From positions 186,001-250,000 of the forward strand of contig VXAU01003742.1 in the NCBI GenBank assembly GCA_013399695.1: a DNA stretch of 64,000 nucleotides. The letters run 5' to 3'. The notes beneath the pieces were generated by a model that ran no database searches, was not told the origin of the DNA, and worked only from the letters and a program-made list of their open reading frames with translations. Made by a program: the position numbers and the translations under genes. Origin of the DNA: Formicarius rufipectus. Taxonomy: Eukaryota; Chordata; Aves; Passeriformes; Formicariidae. Numbering within the stretch: position 1 is the first letter of the stretch; every line of letters starts with the position of its first letter. This document shows positions 50,441-61,025 of the stretch, piece after piece.

Positions 50441-53359
50441 TTACAGTAGCAACAGGGAGGACAGAAAAGCAAATGGACAAGTGCATGTGAAAGAATAGAG
50501 CCAAGGAGATATATATACACGTGAGCAAGCAGGATTGTGCTGGAACACGTGAGCATGTGCATGCAAGACAGGGCACAGAAACTCACACAGGCAGGTGCAG
50601 CCATTTGCAGCTCGAGTCCTTCAGCCCCACTGCAGGTTTGCAGCCAGGCATTGCTTCAGCAAGGGGCCTCCCCAAGAACACCCCCTGACACACGCAGGAT
50701 GCCCCAACCCAACTTTCTCCATCCAGTCCAACAGCCACTCGGCACTGCTGACAGTGAAAGATCCTCTAAACCAAAACAATCTCTAGACACTGGCTCTGAG
50801 TATGCTCATTGAGGCCACTCCTCTCCCCAAAGTAGTTCCGTGTTTGAAAGGAGGAGAACTGACAGCACACACGTAGACATGCTCCCACTTCCTTGTGTGG
50901 CTTTCTCTTTGTGACCCTCACACACCTCAACTGTTTGCATCCTGCTCTCTGTCACTACACTACAGACCCTTGCTCGCTCTCTCCTTGTCCTCTGGGCTGC
51001 TTGACTTCCTTCTCCACAATCCTTCCCAGCTTGTTTGATGACACTCACGTTAGAATCCCTTCAAGTGCCCCAAAGTCTAGAGCCCAACACCCCTAACCCA
51101 TGCAGTCAGTTGCAAAAGTGCTGAAGCCCCCAACTACACATGCCTTCCCTGTGTGCTGCCACACCAGTCTCCAGGCCCCCACTGCCCCAGACAGACACTG
51201 GACTGCCTGAAGCCAACTAGGAAGAACTGCATTGCAGACAAAATGTGTTCCTTTGTGTACTCCCCTCCAAACCACCACCCTTCTCAGGCTGCTGGGCTGG
51301 CAGCAGCCTCAGGCAGAATTTGGGCATCCAAAGTCAAGCAGTGTTCAGCCAAGAAGCCATTCTCCCCCTCACAGCTGCACATGTCTTGCCACTCACGTCC
51401 CCCATCAGCCCTCACAGTGACTTGACACCAAAACTCACACCTGAACATGCAGCCACTGTGATTCCAAAACAACAACAAGACACAGCTGCCCTGAGCAGGG
51501 TTGATAGCAAACTTTTGAGAGGCTTGGGAACAAGCACAAGCACTGTTTCTGCAGAGTTCTTGGGCCCTCATGGTGGAGGGGACCAAGAGCATTAGTTCAG
51601 GAGACAGCTCTCCTCATCTTGGTGCACAGACAGACCTCATACACAAAAACATATAAACTTATCAAACACTTCAGGCATTGGCTAGAAGAGGACAAAGAAA
51701 ATCTGTCATCTCTATTTCTATATATACTTGGGAAGCACCAGATAGCATAGTGATGGACTAGATATAAAAAAGATAGAGATGAGTCTCAGTACCAGCCTTT
51801 GATCACTCACAAGGGAAACGCACGTGCTGCCTTATGGAAACCAGAACCAGACATTGTGTCCTACCTCTGCCTAAGCCCAGCTCAGCTGCAGTCTGAAAAA
51901 AAAGACCTTCCAGCCTGGTGCTTCACGGTCCCTCCCTCTCATTTCTATCACACATCAGCTTTTCACAGCCAGGACAGTGCTCACTATAAGAAACACAGAC
52001 TCAGCTGCAGGATTTTCTGCTTCTGGGATAGCCTAAGGTTTGGCAAACATCTCCCTAGAGGCACCAAACTTGACTGTGCCTGGGAACTGAAGGGGGATAC
52101 TCAGCAGCAGCCCCACAGTGGTCACAGGTCAGACCCTGTCTTTCCTGCTACAGCACTTTGAAGAACTGAGACTGATTTACACCATCTGAGCAAGCAGCCC
52201 TGCTTCCCAAGGCTTGTTTTCCACTTTTAGCTCAGGAACTGGCTGGGAATCAATCTACCTACAGAAGGCAATGAGTGTTTATCTTTGCATACCTTGTTTT
52301 ATTTTCTCTCTTCTTCCACTTCACTTATTAAACCACTTCTATCTCAATCCACAAGTTCTTCTCTTCCCATGCCTCACTTGGGAATGAGGGAGTGAGCAAG
52401 CAGCTGTGTGATGCTCAGCTGCTTAGTGAAGTTATCCCACAACAGTTCCTAAACACATGGCAGCACCACTGCAGGCCATGTTCACAGCCAGAGCAGAAGT
52501 AATCAGACTGATCCTTTCCAAATGCATTAAACAGAAAGCAGGAGCCATGGCACAGTGAGAAGCTGCCATTCTCCTTGCACAAAGCTTTGAGCTTCTCAGT
52601 CCCATGACACGAGCTCATATCTCCTGTCCTGGAGCAAACAAGCACCACCCACTTTCCATCTAATCCATTATAACACGTTACCACTCTAGGTGCAAAACCA
52701 ATTAGAGCCTCAGCCAACGGCTCCAACATCCTTCCCAGCCAGACACGAGTCTCCCATTGCACAAAAATGTAAACAGCTTTTTCAGACAAAATCCATAAAT
52801 GCTCACCTGTGGTAGCTACTCCAGCCAGGGAAGGTTCAGAACTTGCATTTTACTTCATGCCTCCATCATTTTGTGATACCGAGGAAGGGAGCAGCATCAT
52901 CTGCCAGCACAACAGTCCGTCCTCCAGGCAGGACTTCACAGCGCCAGCTCACAAGCCCTTGTCTGACTTAGCTAATCCATTGCCAAGGTCTGGGCAAGGC
53001 ACACCAAGGCAGTGTCTGCATCTGCAGGGTCAGCCACACTCCCTGGTCACTCATCCCATGGTCCCAGGGGGCTCACAGTTGCAGCCCTGGTCCACTGAAC
53101 GCCTGGGGCTTCTCCCCTGCTCACACACCCAGCTGACCAAGGCACTGTCATCAGTCTCTAACACACCTGCCATGGAGGTTGCACCAGATAAAACCCACCC
53201 AAGGGTTCACCTGAGAGGTGAACCTGCATGGCAAAGCAGACAAAAGGCATTTGGGAAAGGCACACTCACTTCTGAGCCTCAGCGAGACGAGCAGAGCAAT
53301 TGCCCAGTGGAGCATCCTAGTTCTAATCTCACCTCTCACAGCACCTTTCAAATTAATTG

Positions 53360-53570
53360 GTTAATTGGCACGCGGGGCTGTGCATATGAAAGGAGGAAGG
53401 ATGGCTCCCTCTGCCGGCACCGGCCCGAGGAGGAGCCGGACCCCCGGACCCGCTGCCACCCCAGGTGCGAGGGGGGCTCGGGGACAAGCCCTGGTCGGAG
53501 CTGACCTCGCACCTCCACAGCATCCGAGAACTGCCCCGCGGGGAACCCCCGTCTCCCGCAGCACAGGGGA
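53360..53570. promoter_or_regulatory. CpG-enriched patch; possible alternative first exon or promoter
   Basis: About 200 bases are rich in GC and in CG dinucleotides, unlike the surrounding CpG-poor intron. On the plus strand a donor-like CACCCCAG then GTGCGAGG falls at about 53465. On the minus strand a donor-like GTGAGAG then GTGAGATTAG falls at about 53335. Next to it is AT-rich AATTAATTGGTTAATTGG, which contains inverted CCAAT-type cores. This could be an alternative CDH22 first exon, a lncRNA promoter or simply a GC-rich element. The sequence alone does not decide. Confidence 0.35.
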
Positions 53571-56500
53571 GGATGCCCAGTGAAAGAGTGTCCTGCCCTC
53601 ACACAGTGCTGCTGCAGCAGGGGGTTTATTGAGGAAAACACCGTGCTGCTGGGGAACAGCCCGGGAGGGCTGTAGCAAATGAGTGTTCAGCTGACTTTAA
53701 AAAGTTTAAGCAGGGATGTAATTTGTTAAGGACTCTGCTGATGCTCAGCTATTCCTACCTGCCATCAAAAGGTTCAGCTGTATTTCATAAGTAGGACAGC
53801 AGCCAAGCTCAGAAGGCTGGTGAAGTCCAGCTCCCACAGCAACCCCCCCACACACCTGGATGTCCTCAACCTTCTAGACTCCAGTGACAGAGGAAACAAT
53901 TCACTCTCCCACACATGCACAGCACTGGCACCAACAGCCATATGCCTTGTTAGGGCCGTAACAACAAAGTGGAAAGCACATTTTCATACTGCTGAGAAAT
54001 AGAATAGTGAAAATCCAGAAGGACCCAGGGGTAACTCTGGAATTCAGTTGTGGTAGAGGGTAGGACAAGACAGTGTCCTGTCCCAGGTTAACAAGCTCAC
54101 TATTAGTATGTGCACATCTCAAACTGCTCCTTTCTAAAGAGGGTGATGAGGACAGAAGGAGGTGCTCTGAGCTTAGGAGCCACTTTTAATGACAAGGATT
54201 ATTGGAGAAACAGCATTTTGGGGATTTGGGATTCTGGGAAGCAGCTGCAGCAGGAGCAGAAGGAGATAATCCCAGTATGACAGACAGAGACGCAAGGAAG
54301 CAGGACTGGGGAAGGAGCGCAGCATCCCCAGGCACACACAGAAGTTACTGTCTTGCACAAGGGAACAGCCTCTCCAAAGCAGAAGGAGGAAGTCAGAACA
54401 AGGGGTTGGCCCAGGGTGCCCAGCACACTGCAATGGCCAGACCAGGAGGATCTGAGCCTCAGGAGCAGCCAAACCTTTATCAGTCCTCCTAAACTCTGGC
54501 TGACATGGGGACACAGAGCCAGAGGAGCCATCTGCCCCACAGCCTGCCTTCAGGAAGCCCAGGCTCCCTGGCCAGCAAAGGGCATCCAGGCTCTGCCCAG
54601 AAAGGCAGTAGAGCAGCACCGAAGGGGCAGATTCAGGCCAGGGGAACAGAGCCCTCAGGGTACCCAGCTCCAACACCTCTTGGGTAGGAGGCATGGGGTT
54701 TCAGCCCCTCCTGTGCTGGGGTCTGCTGATGCACAGCTCCTGAGCACCAGACCACAGGCAAGGGCAGCAGTGCTCAAGAAAGAGCCCAGACACAGACAGG
54801 TGACTCCCACAGAGGTTGCACTGAGTCCCCAGCACTGCCCTGCACAGCAGAGGGACAAGGCTGCCCCAAGCCTGGGGCTGCAGTGCCCAGGAGGGGCTGA
54901 GTGCTGCACAGCATGGGACACAGCTCAGCCCCAGGAACAAGCCCCCTCCTGCCAGGCCAGCATCAGGACCACATCACACGCTCCCACTCTGACTCAGTTT
55001 TGCAATCAAAACCTCAGTGAAATGCTAGCTTATAAAAGCAGTGTCTGGATACCATGCTTGCTCCTACAGCTGCTGTTTCCAAACACCTCACATCCTTGGT
55101 CTGCTGGGTGCACACTACTACCTGCACCCACATGCACACAGGCTCCTGCCAAAAAGCAGTCAGAGCTTTTTAGGCTCCATTTATTGCCCAAGATGTTTCT
55201 ATGGCGACTCCCTTCACATCCCATCATTGGCTGTAGAAAGCTTCTGGTCATCAGCAGCTTCAGGTGAGTTGAGGGCCTCAAGCTTCAAGTCACCTGCAGT
55301 TAATGACATTGGCTACAGACAACTAGGAAGAGATTAACAAAACCCTAGCTTGCAGTGGTGAGTGGGGCAGTGTCAGAAAGCAAAGAGGTGTGAGCCCATG
55401 TGTCCTTCCCCTTGGTGTTCTCTGTAGCAGGGAGGAGCAACAAAGACAGGTAGGGGGTATTGGCCAAACAATTCTGGTTTCGTGATTCCGTGAAAGACTT
55501 CCCAATCAGCAAGGCTCACAAAACTGCCATAGCCACAGCACAGGACCATTTCATCCCATGAAGTGAGTAGCCCTGACACAGCACTGCCCAAACCAGGGGC
55601 AGGATGCTCCCAGCTCTGCTGGGCAAGTTCCTGGCTAAATGCTTCTACAGGGCAGCCACAGATCTGCTACTGCTGACAAACACCAGGCCCAGCATCACCT
55701 CCAGTGCACCCACAGCTTCCATCATCAGCCAGTCGGCCAAATTCAGCACAGGTGACAGCAGTGACAGCGTGAGACAGGCAAGCTTGTTTTGTTTGGGGAG
55801 CAGAACTTGCCCTCAACAGTGTGAAAACTGTGCTAACAGGCATTTTGCCCGGAGCCTCAGTCCTGCTGAGTGTGAGCTGAGGCATGGCTCTCTTACTGGG
55901 ATCCAAAATTAGGAAGTGCAGCATTGACTAGTCAAAACTGAATGAGCTCTGTTGGGCTTTTTCTCCAGGCTCATGGATGGCACTGCCAGAGTCAGAGTGA
56001 GGGGAAAGGAGCTGAGTAAAAGCAGGGCAGCAGAACAAGGCACAACAGGCATAGAGAAGGCAAGTGCAGATCTCCCAGACAAGAGCATTGGGGCAGGACT
56101 GGGAACAGAGAAGTACTGCCATTTGCTGAAAGAATGTCATTAGGCTGCAAAGAGTATTATAACCCCTGTGTTTAGTGAACTATCCTGAGATTGGGCACCT
56201 AGCAGAAAGGACACACTTTCTGAAAAGCACCTTGATTTTCAGTCTGGAGGTGTAGCAGCAATGAATGATCCAGTCAAATCCAGTCACTGGACTGGAGCAG
56301 ATGGACCTGTTTTGGGCTGGCTGCCTCTCCTATGCCCAAGGTCACAAGTACCCCCACTCTCAAGAAGAACAACACAGGGGCCTCACTTTAGCAAGGTCTG
56401 TCCCCTGCCTTTTGCTCCAAGAGTCCTTCTAAGACTATCCCCAGCTGGTACTGGTGTGCACACTCACCACCACCACCGTACTCCCCGTGCTGGGCACTGG

Positions 56501-57979
56501 GGGACAGGTTGGGTCAGCCAAGTGCAGAAGCAGCACGGAAACCCCAAGTTTTAAGATCAAAGCCATGCCCAGACACCAAGGCACAGGCACGCCCAGGCAA
56601 TTCACATTTCTCAATAGAGTCCTGTATCCCTATTTGCCTTACATTCACCAGGTAACATGACCAGCAAAGAGAGCTCTGTAGCTGCTGCAGGCTCTATACC
56701 CAGCTGCCAGTTACCACCTGCCAAGGTCCAGAGTGTCCCACAGGCAATCAATTGAGAAAAGAGAAGGTGCTGTAAAGCTACTGAAGAGCTGAGACATCCA
56801 TTTGCAGGAAGAATTCCAACCACACTGCAAGAGGATCAGAGGAACAGCATCACCAAGAAGATACGCAGCTTTCATCAGAAAAGAAAGAACCTAGACCCTC
56901 TGCAGGCATCCCAGTCAGCCCTGTGTGATGAGGGGAGGCAGAAACTGCTGGAGAAGGATCCACTTTGGCTACCTAGGCACTGTCCTGAAGAACCAGCACT
57001 AAAATGCCATTCAACAACCCTTCCCCAACAGGATAACACAGAAGTCCCTTCTCCCTGACACAGCACAAAGGAGAGTAAAAAGAAAGATAATGAAGGAAAC
57101 ACAGAACCAGGCTAAAGTAAAGTCTGGACTAGTCTCTGAAAGCAGAGTTATTGCAAAGGGTAAGATTGAAAATTACTGTAATGTGCTGTATTCCCTTTAT
57201 GGACTTTGCAAATAATAGAAAGTGATGACTAAATGAAAAGGACTCTAAACTGGGAGGATGGGTCTCTGCAGTGCTCATGCTCTAGCACGAGCAGAGAGCC
57301 CCCCACCTGACCCTTCCAAAGCTCTCTGAAGCAGACACTAACCCACAGACTAGACACAACTGCAGAGATAGATATCCCCCACCCCATGCTAGATGATGGG
57401 TGAGTCCCAGTCCAACTCCATACTCCAAGTCTGCATGGGAGCAGGGAAGGCTGCCCAAATCCAGACAGAAAGACTTGGCTTATCCTCTGGGATGGAGCAG
57501 GCACTGTGCTTCATAAGCTGCACATCTCAAAGGGACACACAGGCATGAGTCCTACAAATGCTGGAGTAGCCAAACCCACAGGGCAGAGTTCTGTCCCCTC
57601 ACCTGCAGCCCAGGGCTGCCACACATGGACCCCTGAGCACAGGGTGACACAGAGGAACCCTGCCCACCACAGAGCAGAGAGTGTGTGGATGCCGAGGGCA
57701 CAGGGCAGGAAATTCCAAGGGCAACAAATGGTATGAGGCAAAGCTGGTGACATCCTTCTCCTTCAGACACTCTTCCCACAAGGAAACCCCATGGGATAAA
57801 CTGGTGGTGAAGACCAAAGTGATCCAGAGAACAGCAAGGAGCTTCCACCATGTCCGCCTACTACCTCAGGCAAGGAATCTTGTTGGGACTCACACCAACC
57901 TCATCTTTACATGTAAATTTTTCAAGAAAGCAGATCACTCAAAATGGCCTGTGCCTCAGGATATGTATGGACTTATCTG

Positions 57980-58720
57980 CAGAGAAGTGTCATTGCTTAT
58001 AAACCCAAACACAGTTGCATAACCACATGGTTAAAAGATAATGACTCAAATTCATACATGGCTGTATTCTTATGTACAAACTGTCTTGTGACATGAAGTC
58101 AAAAGAAAGTGTCACCACACTATTTATTTTTCAATGTGTTTTTCTTTACTTTTCAAATATGGGCTTTCAAAATATAAAAACTAATTATTTGAAAGTAAAT
58201 ATGTAATTGTACTTTAAAGGAATAACATTAAATCCCATCTGAAGTCCAGTTTTGTTTCAAAGCTTCCATGAACAATCTAATCCTTCTAATGAGATAAAGT
58301 TCGTGGGTTGTAAAAAAGGTTTCAAACAAGCAAACATTCCTTCTGCAATATTTGCAGCCAAAAAATACTACTATGGGATAGTGACTAGGAGCACAAAAGT
58401 AAAATTTGCTACAGAAAAACCCTTGCTAGCTCAATATTATTTTCAATATGCCAAAAAAAAAAGCCCAAAGCTGATCATACAACATACAAAATGAGCAGTG
58501 AATTATGACCCTTTTCTTAGAATCCTTACACAAAAGCAAGAACTACACATTTTTCAAACATGACTTTGCATTTTATATCATGAAAATAACATAGTATTTG
58601 ATATGGAGGTAGAAAAAACCAGGATTTTAACTGTTATTTTTAAGCTAAAGGCAACCTTTTCTTTCTTTTTTAATTTTTTTCCAGGAGGCCTGCTAGCTTC
58701 TTCTGAAAAAGAGTTTTAAA
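57980..58720. promoter_or_regulatory. AT-rich block, candidate conserved non-coding region
   Basis: The region is clearly AT-rich over about 700 bases, for example ATATAAAAACTAATTATTTG around 58170. It has no CR1 phrases and no simple repeat of any length. It lies about 2 kb downstream, in gene orientation, of the inferred first exon. It may be a regulatory element, or an old transposon remnant that I do not recognise; a short plus-strand frame (58252-58494) is lysine-rich and unconvincing as a gene. Confidence 0.3.
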
Positions 58721-60578
58721 ACTGACCTTGTTCCAGTAGCCACTTCTCTGTCGTTGGTATGAAATCACCATATCATATTATAAAGTGTCAATGCACCAAA
58801 AAGGAAAGGGCACTATTTTTTTTTTAGGCAGGAACAAAGCTGGCTCTTTTTACCTATGGAACAGCACATACTTTTTCTTTCATACACCCACCAATTTCAG
58901 CTCTGTATTATTCAGCCACCGGCATTTCATACAGAGACCAAGCCTCACTTGCTCTGACCCCCACCCCACTGGAGCAGAGACGTACGTGATACAAAAGTGA
59001 GCACAGAATCTGGGCCAGCTTATTCAGATTTCAGTGGGCTCTACTCTGTGCTACACTCAGGGTACTGTCAACATTTCAGGATTTCATCAATGAGCAGCTG
59101 AACCACCCTTTGGCCTTGAAAACAAACAAACACAGTACCAGCTCAGGGAAACCGTTTCAAAGCCAGAGAAGCAATTTATTTTCAGCATTTGAAAACTAAT
59201 GTACCAGGACAGTGATCTCCAACCTTGATAATTGTTTGCTTCGAATACTCCTTACCCGGTGCTCTCACGAAAGAGGTGGAGAGCATCCACCAGTTTCATA
59301 GGGAAAACCTGGCAAAGGCTCTGAGCTGGGCACAAAATGCATGAGTACAGAGACTGCAGGCTTCAGCCATGCACTGAGCATGAGGTACTCTGAAGAGGCA
59401 GAAACAGGTCCCAAAGAAACAGTCATTAGCTGTCCTCAGTGGCATGCAAGACTATGTTGCAACGCATGGCATTTTAACAGCAGTACCAATCCAGAAGCAG
59501 AGAGGCACATCCCCTATTTACCTGCTCGGGCTATGCAAGCAAGCTCTGGAGAACCAGAGCTCTGGTGGAGCCATCCATCCTCTGCAGCCCTCTCAAGTCC
59601 AAAGACTTCCCTGAGGAGCACTGCACTGTCTTAAGAAGTTATGTCTGAACTCTTGAGCCTGCCTCTCCTTGCTGCTGCCTACACCATCACCCCTGTAACT
59701 GGTCTTGTTCATGCACAAAATGAGGTTAGACGAGAAGACAGGACAGCTCCCCCCAGATTGTGCGGGATGTTACAACTATCAGAAATTAAACAAGAACAGA
59801 GGCATCAACCACATCTCTCCATCCCCAGACCCACCGCCAGTGCCCACAGAAGCCCAGATACCATGGGTTGAGCTCCCCAGATGCCCAGCAAGAGGCACCT
59901 GGCATGGCAATGCTGGGGCTCGCAGTGGGAGCAGATGTGGCTGCAGCTCTTGCTCCCAGAAGGCCTGTGCACAGCCAGTAGGGAACCACATTTTAAATGA
60001 AGAAAGAGCTAGTTTTAGAACAGTTATTTTTAGTTTGTTGTTAGAAAAAATGTGGCTCTGTGAAGAGAGATGTTACCCGGCCAGCTCTAAGGGCTCCGGC
60101 TGGGCTCCTTAGGCATCGCAGCCACACATCCACACGCACCCCAAGGAAAGCCCATGCAGAACGGGCACGAAGGCTCTGGTCTCTGAGAGAGAAATGGGGA
60201 GATGGCTCTTGTGCAGAAAGGAGCCCGAAGAGGCTGTTTTGAGATACCACCGGTTAAAGAAGGAGCTGCATCTCTCCAAGCACCGGAGTGCTGAAGGGTG
60301 TGCCGGGACACGCCGCTGGCGGAGCCGCGCGGGAGCACCGGGTGCTACCACGGAGCGCCCGCCCAGCAGCGACGGCCAAGACGCATCAAACCCCCGGCTT
60401 CCCCCGCCGACACCGAGGCGACCGGGGGCACCCCGGTGTGCGGGGGCTGCCCAGCCCGACCGACGACGCCGGGGCCGGACCGAGCCCGTGTTCACCCGCG
60501 GGGAGCGCCCGCCGAGCGGCGGCAAAGTTTGCGGCAAGGGACGGAGAAGTTGGGCTGCCCCGCGGTGCCGGCTCTTAC

Positions 60579-60960
60579 CTGGGGCGGCGGCCGTGGCGGG
60601 GCCCCCGCGCCGGGAGCTCGGCCTCCCGCAGCATCCTGCGCGTCCCCGGCGCGGAGCAGAGCCCCGACAGCCGGGCACGGAGCGGGATCGCAGCCCCAGC
60701 AGCCGGGCACGGAGCGGGATCGCAGCCCCAGCAGCCGGGCACGGAGCGGGATCGCAGCCCCAGCAGCCGGGCACGGAGCGGGATCGCAGCTCCAGCAGCC
60801 GGGCTCGGAGCGCAGCGGAGCCCCGGCTCGGAGCGCAGCCCCGACCGGCGGCGGCGGCGAGCGGAGCCGGCGGGTGGCACCGGGCGGGCAGGACGCGAGG
60901 CGGGGCGCGGGCGGCGGGGGATGCATGTGCGGCCAGAGCCGCCTTCCTCCCCCTCGCTCC
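60579..60960 (-). other. CDH22: Inferred CDH22 non-coding first exon (5' UTR); 5' end uncertain
   Basis: On the minus strand the sequence CCGCCCCAG then GTAAGAG forms a near-perfect splice donor, with the last exon base at 60579 and the intronic GT at 60578-60577. It lies inside the CpG island and is the strongest donor that I find there. The start-codon exon has acceptor-like sites just upstream of its ATG, which implies a spliced upstream leader. The right boundary given is a placeholder, since a transcription start cannot be read from sequence. If correct, the 32-bp tandem repeat lies within or just upstream of this exon. Confidence 0.55.
60669..60812. repeat. 32-bp GC-rich tandem repeat, about 4.5 copies
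   Basis: Four consecutive copies of a 32-base unit (beginning AGCCGGGCACGGAGCGGGAT and ending CGCAGCCCCAGC) run 60669-60700, 60701-60732, 60733-60764 and 60765-60796, followed by a partial, diverged copy. Copies 1 to 3 are identical; copy 4 differs by one base (CTCC for CCCC). Because 32 is not a multiple of three, translated frames repeat every 96 bases, which explains the repetitive chance peptides across it. The near-identity of the copies points to recent expansion or ongoing homogenisation. Confidence 0.95.
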
Positions 60961-60986
60961 CTGCCTGCCTCCCCTCCTTCCCCGCG

Positions 60987-61025
60987 AGCCCAGCCCAGCC
61001 CAACCCAGCCCGGCCCAGCCCAGCC
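60987..61025. repeat. AGCCC pentamer tandem repeat
   Basis: About eight units of a pentamer, mostly AGCCC with AACCC and GGCCC variants, lie in tandem within the CpG island. Its minus strand is GGGCT-rich, so it presents regularly spaced runs of three G on the gene's sense strand, a pattern compatible with a G-quadruplex. Confidence 0.9.

Larger units (their letters stand above)
37036..60578 (-). other. CDH22: CDH22 first intron (about 23.5 kb), upstream of the start-codon exon
   Basis: This is the long interval between the inferred non-coding first exon (donor at 60578) and the start-codon exon; a few tens of bases at its left end may be 5' UTR. Most of it is mixed-composition sequence without any recognisable gene. 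AT-rich blocks lie at about 47690-48220 and 57980-58720; T runs of 9-12 bases at about 43030, 43911 and 44570; a GA run at 50427-50440; and a CpG-enriched patch at about 53360-53570. Open frames of 234 codons (48804-49508, minus) and 304 codons (54353-55267, plus) match nothing I know. Long first introns with regulatory content are common in cadherin genes. Confidence 0.7.
1..61000 (-). other. CDH22: CDH22 gene, 5' part (type II classical cadherin); 3' part lies off the left edge
   Basis: Seven coding exons on the minus strand join into one frame of 1387 bases (462 codons plus one base). The frame encodes a signal peptide, a short propeptide ending in a furin-type RVKR, cadherin repeats EC1 to EC3 and the first part of EC4. 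Splice phases along the coding sequence are 0, 1, 1, 1, 0, 2, 1, and the 295/120/168/188/254/137 exon lengths fit what I know of type II cadherin genes. I chose CDH22 over CDH20, CDH24 and other paralogues because of segments such as TGTEPLYVGKIHSDSDEG, AGTIFLIDE, LNKFVDPRF and DLGTFRDQ, which match CDH22 as I remember it. The family makes calcium-dependent, mainly homophilic cell-cell contacts at the plasma membrane and binds catenins inside the cell; CDH22 is known mostly from brain. The right end given here is approximate because the transcription start cannot be read from the sequence. Confidence 0.92.

Noticed and set aside
54353..55267. 304-codon plus-strand open frame
   Set aside because: It has low-complexity composition rich in Gln, Pro, Ser and Ala, no recognisable domain, overlapping frames on the other strand, and no splice or promoter context.
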